Counted from the first letter of the stretch, positions 34,286 through 43,655 are shown. The stretch is DNA of 64,000 bases from Veillonella sp. T11011-6 (GCF_002959755.1 NZ_PPCW01000005.1:1-64000); one strand, 5' to 3'. Notes: generated by a model not told the origin, from the letters alone. Program-made: numbers and translations.

Positions 34286-34376
34286 TTGTTAACTTAATAA
34301 AAATATAAAATATTGACAATTTGATTGTAAACGTTAGTGCATAAATTGTCAACTTAATGTATTTTTGAGTTAACAA
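34286..34376 (-). promoter_or_regulatory. bioB promoter with BirA-type operator
   Basis: TTGTCAAC (34346-34353) and GTTAACAA (34369-34376), 15 bases apart, match the known bacterial BirA dyad (TTGTNAACC-N14/16-GGTTNACAA). The minus-strand -35 TTGACA (34352-34347) lies inside one half-site, and TACAAT (34329-34324) is 17 bases on, so BirA-biotinyl-AMP binding would block it. A further half-site, TTGTTAAC at 34286-34293, with a weaker partner ATTGACAA at 34312-34319, lies in the leader. Confidence 0.75.
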
Positions 34377-34601
34377 AAATATTTATGTAGTTTTTAGAGC
34401 GCTTTTAATACAGAGGAATTATATGACTTACAACTAATTTTAGAGGCTATATTTTACTATCTATATTAAGGTGTTAAATCTATGTTAAGGTTTTAATTGA
34501 TAGTTATTTTTAAGTAATCTTTAGGGTTTTGTAGTATAATAGAGTATTGTAATTACTATATATAACTATAATAAAAGTACTAATATAAGGAGTGGATATA
34601 G

Positions 34602-35873
34602 ATGCAGCCATTTCGATTTATACACTGTGGTGACCTGCATTTAGGGGCACCCTTCCAATATGCTACAGGTATTAGCCGCGCCGTTGATCGTGCCGTGAGC
34701 GAATCTACCTATGTAGCCTTTGATACAATTATTGACACTGCTATTGATGAGCATGTTCATGCGGTTGTCATAGCTGGTGATATTTATAATAGCGAAGATC
34801 ATAATTTAGAGGCACAGGTGCGATTTGTGCGCGCTATGTATCGCTTGGCGGAACATCGCATTGCAGTATATATGGTGCAAGGTAATCATGACCCTGCTGA
34901 AAGCTGGAAGGCGCAACTGCAAATGCCAGATAATGTGCATGTATTCTCTAGTGAACAAGTACAACGTTTCCCATTAATTGTTAACAATATAGAAATTGGT
35001 GGCGTTTACGGTATTAGCTGTGGCCATGGTAATGAAAGCGACAATTATGCGCGCCAATACCGCGCCTTTGAACGAGATGAGTTTTCTTTGGCTGTCATGC
35101 ACGGCACAGTCGGTTCTAGTGTAGGCTCTGAAAACCATAATGTGACCGGCCCGTGCAGTTTAACTGATCTAGCAGAGGCGGCTATGGACTATTGGGCGTT
35201 AGGACATATTCACAAATCTCAAGTTCTTAGCGAGGAACCTCTTGTTGTTTATTCCGGTAATCCTCAAGGTTTACACCGCAAGGAAATAGGCCCTAAGGGG
35301 TGCTATCTCGTCTCTGTATCTCATAATGGTCATTGTGAACCTCGTTTCATTGAAACAAGTGCAATCCGTTTTGAAGAAATCAAAATTGATATTGCAGGCA
35401 TGAAAACGGAAGCAGAATTCTTAGAAATTTTACGCCATAAAAAAGAGAATCTGCGTAAGCAACATAAGAAAAATATCTTGCTTTCCATTGTTCTCGTAGG
35501 TACAGGTCCATTGCATCGTTTATGTACACAAGAAGGTGTGCGCAAATTATGGTTGCAAGAGTCCCAAAGTGAAGAGAAAAGTAAGTCTATATTTGTTATG
35601 CCGTATCGCATGATGTGCAATACGCGACCTAGCATTAATTTGGCTGAACGTAGATTGTTATCCGATGTGGTAGGGGATTATTTGCGCGCCTATGATGATA
35701 TGGTTGATGGCAATGCGGTACAGACGGTACGTCAAATTTTGGCAGAACGACCTGAGTTTAAACGCTTAGGTGTATATGCTGATTTATTGAGTGATGAATT
35801 ATTGCTTCGCGCCTTGAAGCGCTGTGAAATTGAAGGTGTTACTGTATTGATGGGGGCTAACGATGAACATTAA
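34602..35873 (+). CDS. yhaO: Metallophosphoesterase, YhaO/SbcD-like DNA nuclease subunit
   Basis: This 423-residue Mn-dependent phosphoesterase is related to SbcD/Mre11. The motifs run in order: HCGDLHLG, AGDIYNS, QGNHDPAES, VMHGTV and LGHIHKS, then YSGNPQGLHRKE. In Bacillus-type genomes it pairs with the large YhaN ATPase, as here: the next gene overlaps by 11 bases. Together they should form an SbcCD-like complex for processing DNA ends or hairpins. AAGGAG precedes the ATG. Confidence 0.9.
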   Translation: MQPFRFIHCGDLHLGAPFQYATGISRAVDRAVSESTYVAFDTIIDTAIDEHVHAVVIAGDIYNSEDHNLEAQVRFVRAMYRLAEHRIAVYMVQGNHDPAESWKAQLQMPDNVHVFSSEQVQRFPLIVNNIEIGGVYGISCGHGNESDNYARQYRAFERDEFSLAVMHGTVGSSVGSENHNVTGPCSLTDLAEAAMDYWALGHIHKSQVLSEEPLVVYSGNPQGLHRKEIGPKGCYLVSVSHNGHCEPRFIETSAIRFEEIKIDIAGMKTEAEFLEILRHKKENLRKQHKKNILLSIVLVGTGPLHRLCTQEGVRKLWLQESQSEEKSKSIFVMPYRMMCNTRPSINLAERRLLSDVVGDYLRAYDDMVDGNAVQTVRQILAERPEFKRLGVYADLLSDELLLRALKRCEIEGVTVLMGANDEH

Positions 35874-38745
35874 ACGCATACGATTTGATGAATTTGGCCC
35901 GTATCGCGACTGGTCTTTCACTACGGGAAATCATGGTGTTCAGCTCATGTATGGACCTAATGAAAGTGGCAAAACCTCCTTGCTTGAAGGGATGCGCACA
36001 CTTCTATTTGGCGGTACTCATAAGGCTTATGGGCCTATGACGGGTGCCCTCGATGTAGAGCGTAATGGTGAAAGCTACTACATTGGTCGTAAGGGTAAAC
36101 AACTAGACTTTTACAGTCCTGGAAATCCAGCCATTCATGAGGAGCCAGCTCAACACTGGTGGCATGGTATTGATAAAAAAACATATAATCGAATTTTTGC
36201 ATTGACCCTTGATGATTTGCAAGGCCTCGATGTTCTACAAGAGGTAGAGGTTCGGTCTCGTTTCTTCGGCGCTGAAGGGGGCGAGCATTTAGGTTCGGTC
36301 GTAAAAGATGTGGAAAAAGGCGCTACTGATCTATTAGTAGCTTCCTCCAATGGTAAACGGCGCATCAATGTGTTGATGGATGAGCTCAAAGAAAATCGTC
36401 AAAAGTTAAGCCATTTAGCCGAACATGAAACGCAATATGTAGAATTGCAAAAAGCCTTTCACAGTACAGAACAGACTGAGGTAGAATTACAAGGTCAGTT
36501 GCAAGAGTGGAAGGAATACCGCGATGGTATAGACGTTGTATTGCGCGCATGGGATACGTATCGCCGTAGCGAAGAAGCGCGTATGCATATGCAACAGTAC
36601 AATAGTGAGCTTGCCTTGAGTCGTGATGAGTTCCTTCGCATCGATGAGGAAATCAAACGAGCTCGAGACAATATGCAGTTGTGGCAGGAAAAGGAAGCGG
36701 CCTTGATGCCAGCTAACTTTAGCCCGGATAGTCCATTTGGTACGTATGGTCAAGATATTGAAGACCTTATTCAACAAGGTGCCAAGTGGGAACAATTGCG
36801 CCGGGAGTGTGAAGAAGGGGATGCGTATATCTTTAAGGTACGAGAACAATTAGAGTTTTCTCGTTCTATGCATTCTGCATGGCGTGATGATGAGCCGATG
36901 GCTGACGATGTGAATTGGTTTGAAGGTGAGCGCTTAGCAAGTCGCTTGCGCACTGCTAAAGACCAATTATTGCATTGGCAAGATCGTAAGCCTGCTGAGG
37001 CATCTGATGATTTGCCAGCAGCTAACCTTGACGGAGCATCCTTGCCAAATTACAGTGAAGCGGATTTGGCAAAAAAAGAGCATCTTGAACGTGAATTAGA
37101 ACTTATCTTGATGGATATAGATCGAGTTACGGAAAAACGAGATAGCTATGGTCCCGATGCACAACCGAGTAATTTGCCGAAATGGTTACAACGCATTAGC
37201 GGCGTAGCGGCCGTGATCGGCGTATTACTTGTATTGGCAGGCCTCTTAGTATTAGAGTCCGTCCTATATACAATCGGTGGCTTTATATTGTTAATCCTAT
37301 CGATGGCATTGTTCTGGTATGCAACATGGAAACGCCATAATGGTAATTCTGATGTATCTAAACTGAACTATGAGTTACAAATCTTGTCCTCTCGTAAATC
37401 TGATGTAGAACATCAGCTAGAGGCGTTGGTTAAGGCCGCAACACCTGTAGTGAGCCCAATTCCATCCATAGAAGGGGCGGCACATCTTGATCGTTGGATT
37501 CAAGAAGGTCATACATTACAAGCTATTTATGATGAAGCCCTTGCAGCTTGGCAGAATTGGTTACCTCAAGGGGCGGCGAAGAGTCTTAACGAAGATGATT
37601 TCTTTGGCCTCAAACAAGAGTATGATCAATATCATGAACAATTGCGCACCATTGAAGGCTATGAAAAGCGATTAGCTGAGCATAAAGAAGGGTTGCGCGT
37701 TATCGAAGATCAAGCGATGACCTTGTGGTATAACCTTGGTGTTGAAGCGCCAGTATCTCCAACAGAGTTAAAACGTATTTATAATCAATATAAAAACTTC
37801 CAACAAAATAAAATTGTATGGGAACAAAAGGAAGCACAACGTAAAAGCTTCCGCAATGAATACGATAATTGGCACCGCAAAGAAAAAGAATTGCTACTTC
37901 GTCAACAAGAGCTATTGCATAAGGCTGGCATGGATAGCTCTAACGAGTATCGTCAACATCTTATCGATGAAGACCAATATAAGCAATGGCAAACCATTTA
38001 CAAGCAAAGTCAGGTACAGTTAGATTTATTAGCTCCTGATGCGGAGAATAAAGATTTATTCTATCGCCGCTTGCGTGAAGGCAATAAGGATAATTGGCTT
38101 GATGAGTTAGCTCATTCTGAACGAGAAATAGCATCCATTGAAGATAAGCTGGCAGTTTTATATGAGCGCCGTGGTCAAATTGTAGAGTCTATGCGTGCCC
38201 TTGGTTCTGACCAAGAGCAACACCAAATGCTTCAAGAGCGTGAAGCGTTACAAAATGAACTAGAATCTGCTCTTGAAGATTGGGCTACACAAGTGTTGAT
38301 GAGCCACTGTATGGATAAGGCTCAACAATCTTACGAGCAAGAGAAACAGCCTCATATGTTAGAACTTGCATCTTCTTATATAGAACGGTTAACTGGTGGT
38401 ATGTATACCTTTGATGTTCTCGGTATCAACGAAGGTGTAGCATTGGTTAATGGCAATGGAGAGCGATTAGAACTTAAATTCTGGTCTAGCGGCTTGGCTG
38501 ACCAAGTATACTTGGCATTGCGCCTTGCATTAGCTAAGGTATTCTCTTACCAAGTTGAGTCCTTGCCAATCATATTAGACGATATTCTCGTGCGTTTTGA
38601 TGAAAACCGTCAACGTAGTGCATTAGAATTATTAGCAGAAATCGGAAAGAACCAACAAATCTGGTTATTCACGTGCCAACGTTCTGTATTTGATATGGCT
38701 CAATCTATTACAGGCATTGATTGCCATAAATTGAGTCGCAATTAA
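35863..38745 (+). CDS. yhaN: YhaN-type SMC-like ATPase, SbcC-related
   Basis: This 960-residue ATPase partners the preceding nuclease. It starts with the ABC-ATPase half containing Walker A GPNESGKTSLLEG (about residue 32). Long coiled coils follow, with an unusual central hydrophobic pair of helices at about residues 445-490 (VAAVIGVLLVLAGLLVLES and ILLILSMALFWYA). The C-terminal half has SSGLADQVYLALRLALA and Walker B LPIILDDILVRFD. Central membrane helices are a known feature of YhaN and would put the complex at the membrane. The start overlaps the nuclease gene and has GGGGGC upstream. Confidence 0.88.
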   Translation: MNIKRIRFDEFGPYRDWSFTTGNHGVQLMYGPNESGKTSLLEGMRTLLFGGTHKAYGPMTGALDVERNGESYYIGRKGKQLDFYSPGNPAIHEEPAQHWWHGIDKKTYNRIFALTLDDLQGLDVLQEVEVRSRFFGAEGGEHLGSVVKDVEKGATDLLVASSNGKRRINVLMDELKENRQKLSHLAEHETQYVELQKAFHSTEQTEVELQGQLQEWKEYRDGIDVVLRAWDTYRRSEEARMHMQQYNSELALSRDEFLRIDEEIKRARDNMQLWQEKEAALMPANFSPDSPFGTYGQDIEDLIQQGAKWEQLRRECEEGDAYIFKVREQLEFSRSMHSAWRDDEPMADDVNWFEGERLASRLRTAKDQLLHWQDRKPAEASDDLPAANLDGASLPNYSEADLAKKEHLERELELILMDIDRVTEKRDSYGPDAQPSNLPKWLQRISGVAAVIGVLLVLAGLLVLESVLYTIGGFILLILSMALFWYATWKRHNGNSDVSKLNYELQILSSRKSDVEHQLEALVKAATPVVSPIPSIEGAAHLDRWIQEGHTLQAIYDEALAAWQNWLPQGAAKSLNEDDFFGLKQEYDQYHEQLRTIEGYEKRLAEHKEGLRVIEDQAMTLWYNLGVEAPVSPTELKRIYNQYKNFQQNKIVWEQKEAQRKSFRNEYDNWHRKEKELLLRQQELLHKAGMDSSNEYRQHLIDEDQYKQWQTIYKQSQVQLDLLAPDAENKDLFYRRLREGNKDNWLDELAHSEREIASIEDKLAVLYERRGQIVESMRALGSDQEQHQMLQEREALQNELESALEDWATQVLMSHCMDKAQQSYEQEKQPHMLELASSYIERLTGGMYTFDVLGINEGVALVNGNGERLELKFWSSGLADQVYLALRLALAKVFSYQVESLPIILDDILVRFDENRQRSALELLAEIGKNQQIWLFTCQRSVFDMAQSITGIDCHKLSRN

Positions 38746-38784
38746 ACATTGATTACCACTGATTAAGTCGTAACTAAATTGAAC

Positions 38785-38813
38785 CCCTGTGAAAGTGTTT
38801 AGCTTTCACAGGG
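38785..38813 (+). terminator. Hairpin after yhaN
   Basis: CCCTGTGAAAG pairs with CTTTCACAGGG, a strong stem but with no clear U tract, so termination is uncertain. Confidence 0.45.
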
Positions 38814-38908
38814 AATATTCATAGTGATGATATATGTGATGTAACTAAAGTAACTGTTTTAGTTATCATAGTGTGTTAGTATAAATTAGAAAGAAAGGGG
38901 TTGAGTAC

Positions 38909-39952
38909 TTGAATACAGCATATTTAGATATGATCCAAGGGAAGAACCCTGGTGTAACACCTGTATGGTATATGCGCCAAGCTGGTCGTAGCCAAGCGGA
39001 GTACCGTAAAATTAAGGAAAAATATACGCTCTTTGAAATTACAAAAGAGCCTGAATTGTGTGCTCGTGTTACGGAACTGCCTGTAAAAGAATACGGCGTT
39101 GATGCGGCAATTCTTTACAAGGATATTATGAGTCCTATGGTGGGGATGAATGTAAAGGTAGAACTCAAGGCTGGTGTGGGCCCTGTGTTTAATACACCGA
39201 TTCGCTCCATGGCTGATGTAGATAAATTAGATGCCTTTGATCCTACAAAGGTAGATTATATTGGAAAAACCATTACACTGTTAACGTCTGGCATGCTCGA
39301 CGTACCTCTCATTGGGTTCTGTGGCGCACCATTTACAATTGCGTCATACCTCATCGAAGGGGGACCAACAAAGAATTATAATAAGACTCGTGGCATGCTC
39401 ATCGGTGCGCCTGATGTATGGAATGCATTGATGACAAAGTTAGCAGATATGTCCATTGAGTACTTGTCCATGCAAGCCGAAGCGGGTGCGAACGCTCTAC
39501 AAATTTTCGACTCTTGGGTAGGTGCTGTGAATGCGGACCAATACAAACAAGGGATTTATCCTCATATGGAACGCATTATCAAGACTGTAAAAGAACGATA
39601 CCCGCATTTACCTATGGCTATGAATGGTGTTGGTACCGATCATCTCGTATCTATTTGGTCTCACTTGCCATTGGATGTAATCGCTCTTGATTGGCGTAGC
39701 TCCATCGTTATGGCTAATGAGCGTGGTGTAACACAAACGGTACAAGGTAATCTAGATCCAGCGTATCTATTCGCCGATGAAAAAATATTAGCTCATGAAG
39801 TAGATCGTATTTTGCTTGATGGTGTTCGTTACGGTCGCCATATCTTTAACTTAGGTCATGGCGTATTCCCAGAAGCGGATCCTAAGAAGCTTCATTGGCT
39901 TACAGACTATGTACATGAACGCAGTCGTGAACTATGGGCTCAAGAGGGGTAA
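38909..39952 (+). CDS. hemE: Uroporphyrinogen decarboxylase
   Basis: HemE removes four carboxyls from uroporphyrinogen III to give coproporphyrinogen III in the cytosol. The N-terminal active-site block TPVWYMRQAGRSQAEYR is clear, followed by ILYKDIMSPM, GFCGAPFTIASYLIEGG and NLGHGVFPEADP. The 347 residues are normal. It starts with TTG, preceded by AAAGGGG eight bases upstream. It leads a haem cluster and its end is 4 bases from the start of the ferrochelatase gene. Confidence 0.95.
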   Translation: MNTAYLDMIQGKNPGVTPVWYMRQAGRSQAEYRKIKEKYTLFEITKEPELCARVTELPVKEYGVDAAILYKDIMSPMVGMNVKVELKAGVGPVFNTPIRSMADVDKLDAFDPTKVDYIGKTITLLTSGMLDVPLIGFCGAPFTIASYLIEGGPTKNYNKTRGMLIGAPDVWNALMTKLADMSIEYLSMQAEAGANALQIFDSWVGAVNADQYKQGIYPHMERIIKTVKERYPHLPMAMNGVGTDHLVSIWSHLPLDVIALDWRSSIVMANERGVTQTVQGNLDPAYLFADEKILAHEVDRILLDGVRYGRHIFNLGHGVFPEADPKKLHWLTDYVHERSRELWAQEG

Positions 39953-39956
39953 TCTA

Positions 39957-40856
39957 GTGAACATTGAGAAAAAAGGATTATTATTTTTATCCTATGGTAG
40001 CCCTTCAAGTAAGGATGATTTAGTGCCATATATGACGAGCATTCGTCATGGTCGTGTGCCTACAGAGGCGGAAGTGGTTAATCTTACACGTCGCTATGAT
40101 GCAATTGGACAATGGTCTAATGTAGAATTACAAACAATGGCAGAGCGTCAATATAAAACACTTCTTTCGTTGATGCCATCAATGCCATCAGCTATTGGTT
40201 ACCTTCATATGAAACCATCTATTGCTGAGGCAGTAGATGGTTTGGTTCAACAAGGTGTAGAACACATCGTTGCTATCGTAACGGCTCCATTCTTTACGTC
40301 TCTTGGTACAGGGGCTTATGAGAAGCAAGTACAAGCTGCCATTGGTAACCATCAAGGTGTAACCTTTGATGTGATTCGCTCTTGGTGGGATCAACCATCG
40401 TTTATGGAATATTGGGTAAAAGCCGTTTCGGATTGTATCGATGATACTAACGATGTATTTGTAATTTTTAGTGCTCATAGTATACCTCTTATTAATAGTC
40501 ATAATGGAGATTCTTATGCGTTAGCCTTAGAGGAAAGCGCCCGAGAAATTGCAGAACGTTGTGGTTTATCTAATTGGTCTGTGGCATGGCAGAGCGCGGC
40601 TCCACATGGTCAATGGTTAGGTCCTACCGTAGAAGAGGCTATCAATCAAGCTCTACGTAATGGTGCGATACATATCGCCTTTGTACCATTTGGCTTTGTC
40701 AGCAATCATGTAGAGGTGTTGTACGATAATGATGTGGAGTGTAAAGAACTCGTTGATGCGGGCGGCGCTGTATATATGCGTGCACAGATGCCGAATTGTA
40801 ATGAAACATTCTTACAAGCTATGGCAAGTGCAATATTAGAAAGGATTCATTCGTGA
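39957..40856 (+). CDS. cpfC: Ferrochelatase (probably coproporphyrin ferrochelatase)
   Basis: This gene inserts Fe(II) into a porphyrin. Family motifs are LLFLSYGSPSSKDD, PFFTSLGTGAYEKQV (in the place of the usual PQYS block), the catalytic-His block FSAHSIPL, and a VPFGFVSNHVEVLYD block. At 299 residues it is near the Gram-positive length. Its start is GTG at 39957 after GAGGGG; a longer frame from 39858 overlaps hemE heavily and has no site. The presence of cgoX and chdC next to it implies that coproporphyrin III is the substrate. The stop overlaps the next start by 4 bases. Confidence 0.9.
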   Translation: MNIEKKGLLFLSYGSPSSKDDLVPYMTSIRHGRVPTEAEVVNLTRRYDAIGQWSNVELQTMAERQYKTLLSLMPSMPSAIGYLHMKPSIAEAVDGLVQQGVEHIVAIVTAPFFTSLGTGAYEKQVQAAIGNHQGVTFDVIRSWWDQPSFMEYWVKAVSDCIDDTNDVFVIFSAHSIPLINSHNGDSYALALEESAREIAERCGLSNWSVAWQSAAPHGQWLGPTVEEAINQALRNGAIHIAFVPFGFVSNHVEVLYDNDVECKELVDAGGAVYMRAQMPNCNETFLQAMASAILERIHS

Positions 40857-42475
40857 ATGTAACAATTGTGGGCGGTGGCCTAACAGGATTGACAGCGGCT
40901 TATTATTTAGGTCATGCTAAGCCGGACTGGAATATTACTCTTTACGAACAAGCACCACGATTTGGTGGGAAAATACAAACACAACGAGTTGATGATTTCG
41001 TAGTGGAACTAGGGCCCGACTCGTATTTAGGCCGTAAAACAGAAATGACGGACCTAATCTATGATCTCGGCTTAGGTGATACCCTTGTATCGAATGAAAC
41101 AGGGCAAGCCTTTGTATATGACAAGGGTTCCATACATCCTATTCCAGGTGGCTCCATTATGGGGATTCCAACGGAAATGATGCCCTTTGTGAAAGCAACG
41201 CTCATTTCGTGGCCTGGGAAATTACGCGCTGGATTAGATTATTTTAAAAAGCCTTATCAGCTCGATAAAAATGGTGACGTATCCATTGGTCATTTCTTTA
41301 AATACCATTTGGGACAAGAAATGATGGATAAGCTCATCGAACCACTATTAGCTGGTATCTATGGTGGCGATATCTATAAAATCAGTTTATTGTCTACATT
41401 CCCTCATTTTATTCAAGTAGAACAAAAATATGGGAATATGGTAAAAGGTATGATGGCTGCTAAGATGGGCCACTCCAAAGCGGGGGTTACCAAAGCGGCT
41501 AAAGGTGCTGTTGCTGAAGGTGACGTACCGCGTGCTGGTAAAGGGACTATGACAGACCGTCAATTTGAAAGTCATGAAGCGAAGTCCGCTAAGGCACAAG
41601 CGGATATGGCAAGCCGCAAGGGCACTGCTGCTCAATCTGGCATGTTCCGTCAATTGACAGGTGGCCTTGAAAGCGTTATTACGGCCATCGTTAAAGCCAT
41701 GCCTAGCAATGTAACACTACATACCAGTGCATTAGTCTCTGATATTCGTTATACTGATGGTCAATATGCATTAGACATCGTAAAACAAGATTTTGAGGAT
41801 TGTAACTGTAATGGTCAGTTAATTAGTCATGAGTGTTCTGATGTAGAATCTAGTCTCGTTAAGGAAACCACTGGTAATAGTGTTACTGCCCATACAGATC
41901 AGGTCATTATCTGTACACCACCGGCAACATATAATCAATGGTTTAAGGATGACGAAGGTTTTGATTTCTTGCGTTCTATGGAACAATCGAGTTGCGCTAT
42001 TGCTATCATGGCCTTTGATAAAGCTACATTTAATGGTGATTTAAAAGGTTCTGGCCTTTTGATTACACGTAATACAGATACACCTCTTACAGCGTGTACT
42101 ATTCTTAATCAAAAATGGCCTCAAACAACGCCTGACGATAAAATCGTATTGCGCGTCTTTATTGGTAAACCTGGCAATGATGTAGTAGAGCATCTCAATG
42201 ATGAGGAACTTTCAGAATTAGCGGTAAAGGAAATACAACGTATTATGAGTTTCTCTACGCAACCTGAATGGGTTCGTATTAACCGTCTCATTCATTGTAT
42301 GCCGCAATATAATGTGGGCCATCGTGCAGGTATCAAGGCTGTACGTGAACATGTGGCGAAACACTATCCAAATTTACATCTCATTGGTACACCATTTGAT
42401 GGCATCGGTATTCCTGATGGTGTAAAACAGGCGAAAGAATTAGTACAGTCTATTGTGGATAGTAATGAAAATTGA
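40853..42475 (+). CDS. cgoX: Coproporphyrinogen III oxidase (HemY/CgoX type)
   Basis: This FAD flavoprotein oxidises the porphyrinogen to porphyrin. The Rossmann motif VTIVGGGLTGLTAAYYLG opens the protein, followed by YEQAPRFGGKIQT, and the end has HLIGTPFDGIGIPDGVKQA, typical of the family. It is 540 residues, about 70 longer than usual. The extra length includes a low-complexity Ala/Lys-rich insert at about 203-265 (KAGVTKAAKGAVAEGD and onward) that looks like a flexible loop. GTG start after AAGGA, overlapping the cpfC stop. Confidence 0.92.
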   Translation: MNVTIVGGGLTGLTAAYYLGHAKPDWNITLYEQAPRFGGKIQTQRVDDFVVELGPDSYLGRKTEMTDLIYDLGLGDTLVSNETGQAFVYDKGSIHPIPGGSIMGIPTEMMPFVKATLISWPGKLRAGLDYFKKPYQLDKNGDVSIGHFFKYHLGQEMMDKLIEPLLAGIYGGDIYKISLLSTFPHFIQVEQKYGNMVKGMMAAKMGHSKAGVTKAAKGAVAEGDVPRAGKGTMTDRQFESHEAKSAKAQADMASRKGTAAQSGMFRQLTGGLESVITAIVKAMPSNVTLHTSALVSDIRYTDGQYALDIVKQDFEDCNCNGQLISHECSDVESSLVKETTGNSVTAHTDQVIICTPPATYNQWFKDDEGFDFLRSMEQSSCAIAIMAFDKATFNGDLKGSGLLITRNTDTPLTACTILNQKWPQTTPDDKIVLRVFIGKPGNDVVEHLNDEELSELAVKEIQRIMSFSTQPEWVRINRLIHCMPQYNVGHRAGIKAVREHVAKHYPNLHLIGTPFDGIGIPDGVKQAKELVQSIVDSNEN

Positions 42476-42494
42476 TATTAATAAATAATTATAA

Positions 42495-42536
42495 GAAAAG
42501 ACTCCATATGCTATAATAATATATGGAGTCTTTTCG
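42495..42536 (+). terminator. Terminator between cgoX and chdC
   Basis: GAAAAGACTCCATAT pairs with ATATGGAGTCTTTTC, an A/T-flanked stem that could stop transcription in either direction and separate chdC expression from hemE-cgoX. Confidence 0.75.
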
Positions 42537-42597
42537 ATTCTTATAGTAATAGAAATATATCATTTTTATATAATCACCATAGTTAGGAGTGATCACA

Positions 42598-43329
42598 ATG
42601 GGAAAAGCAATCCCTACAGTAGAGGGTTGGCATAGCCAACACATGGTATTTGCCATGGATTTCAGTGCATGGAACTGCTTTACAGCTGAAGAAAAAGCAG
42701 AAGCACGCAACGAATTACAAGCATTTTTGGCAGACCTTGAAGCTAAACATCAAGCTGAAGAAGGTAGCTATGCATTCTATGATTGTAATGGCGCTAAAGG
42801 GGACTTAATCCTATGGATCCTTGGTCCATCCCTTGAATACTTGGCACAAGTAGAACGCAAATTCCGTCGCCTTGCTATTGCAAGTGTATTAGTTCAAACA
42901 TATTCCTATACATCTGTAACAGAAGTAAGTGCTTACGTTAAAGCTAAACTCGATACAGAAGAAGTTAATCAAAAACTGTACCCTCATGTACCTCGCGATA
43001 AATACATCTGCTTCTATAACATGAGCAAAAAACGTGAAGGCGATGATAACTGGTTCATGCTACCACCTCAAGAACGTGGTATGTTAATGAAATCTCACGG
43101 CGAACTTGGTAAAACATACTTAGACGTTTTATCTGAATTCACTACAGGTGGCTGTGGACTAGACGACTGGGAATGGGGTATTACCATCTTCAGTAACGAC
43201 GACATTCAATTCAAAAAAATCGTTTACGATATGCGCTTTGAAGTAGCCAGTGCAAAATACGGCATCTTCAGCGACTTCTACGTTGGTACCATCATCGACG
43301 ATGCACTACTAGAAGAAATCTTTGGATAA
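42598..43329 (+). CDS. chdC: Coproheme decarboxylase (HemQ/ChdC)
   Basis: ChdC converts Fe-coproporphyrin III to haem b by two oxidative decarboxylations, finishing the coproporphyrin-dependent pathway. The chlorite-dismutase-type C-terminal domain shows catalytic Tyr140 in CFYNMSKKR, the block DDNWFMLPPQER, and axial His167 in MKSHGELGK. GLDDWEWG and KIVYDMRFEVASAKYG also match. The 243 residues are normal. ATG at 42598 is eight bases after AGGAG; a GTG at 42589 would overlap that site. The natural oxidant in such an anaerobe is a question, since the enzyme normally uses peroxide. Confidence 0.94.
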   Translation: MGKAIPTVEGWHSQHMVFAMDFSAWNCFTAEEKAEARNELQAFLADLEAKHQAEEGSYAFYDCNGAKGDLILWILGPSLEYLAQVERKFRRLAIASVLVQTYSYTSVTEVSAYVKAKLDTEEVNQKLYPHVPRDKYICFYNMSKKREGDDNWFMLPPQERGMLMKSHGELGKTYLDVLSEFTTGGCGLDDWEWGITIFSNDDIQFKKIVYDMRFEVASAKYGIFSDFYVGTIIDDALLEEIFG

Positions 43330-43331
43330 TA

Positions 43332-43356
43332 AAAGGGACTGCCTAGCAGTCCCTTT
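43332..43356. terminator. Bidirectional terminator (copy 1)
   Basis: AAAGGGACTGC, loop CTA, GCAGTCCCTTT. It ends chdC on the plus strand and can end the toxin transcript on the minus strand. An identical 25-bp copy lies at 43724-43748. Confidence 0.85.
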
Positions 43357-43364
43357 ATTCGAAT

Positions 43365-43393
43365 TTGACGATATATGTCTTAAACTCTATAAT
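43365..43393 (+). promoter_or_regulatory. Plus-strand promoter of the predicted antitoxin RNA
   Basis: TTGACG (43365-43370), exactly 17 bases, TATAAT (43388-43393). No protein frame with a ribosome site follows; the transcript would run antisense into the end of the small toxin gene. Confidence 0.65.
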
Positions 43394-43399
43394 ATAAAT

Positions 43400-43525
43400 A
43401 GATAGTCAGACGAGTAGGAACGTCAGGCGCATCTCAAAAACTAATTATCTAGGAAATGGCCTTTCTGTTTATCTAATTACGCATGGTAACGGAGGGCTAT
43501 TTGCTTTTTGTGAGGCAAATAAGCG
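43400..43525 (+). ncRNA. Predicted antisense RNA antitoxin
   Basis: Transcription from the promoter at 43365-43393 would start near 43400 and cross the 3' end of the toxin gene (stop at 43497). A hairpin TATTTGC/GCAAATA at 43498-43521 could mark its 3' end, but the end is not defined by sequence. Convergent overlap with a short hydrophobic-peptide gene is the layout of type I systems such as txpA/ratA and bsrG/SR4. Confidence 0.45.
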
Positions 43526-43598
43526 CTATAAGTGCACCAAAGGAAATGACTAACGTCATTATTCCAATGATAACTGTAATAAGTTCAAAGTCACTCAT
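43497..43598 (-). CDS. Small hydrophobic holin-like type I toxin, 33 residues
   Basis: The peptide starts MSDFELITVIIGIMTLVIS, continues through a hydrophobic span (FGALIALICL) and ends with a basic tail TKSK. This matches the putative holin-like toxin type of type I toxin-antitoxin systems: a short acidic-aromatic head, one transmembrane helix and a lysine-rich end. The ribosome site AAGGGGGTGAG is strong. The gene has its own promoter on the minus strand and an antisense promoter facing it. It is too short for standard gene calls. High expression would be expected to damage the membrane. Confidence 0.75.
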   Translation of the reverse strand: MSDFELITVIIGIMTLVISFGALIALICLTKSK

Positions 43599-43655
43599 AA
43601 GCTCACCCCCTTCTATAACGAAGAGAGGCCCAACCTCGCTGACTACCTTAAGAAT

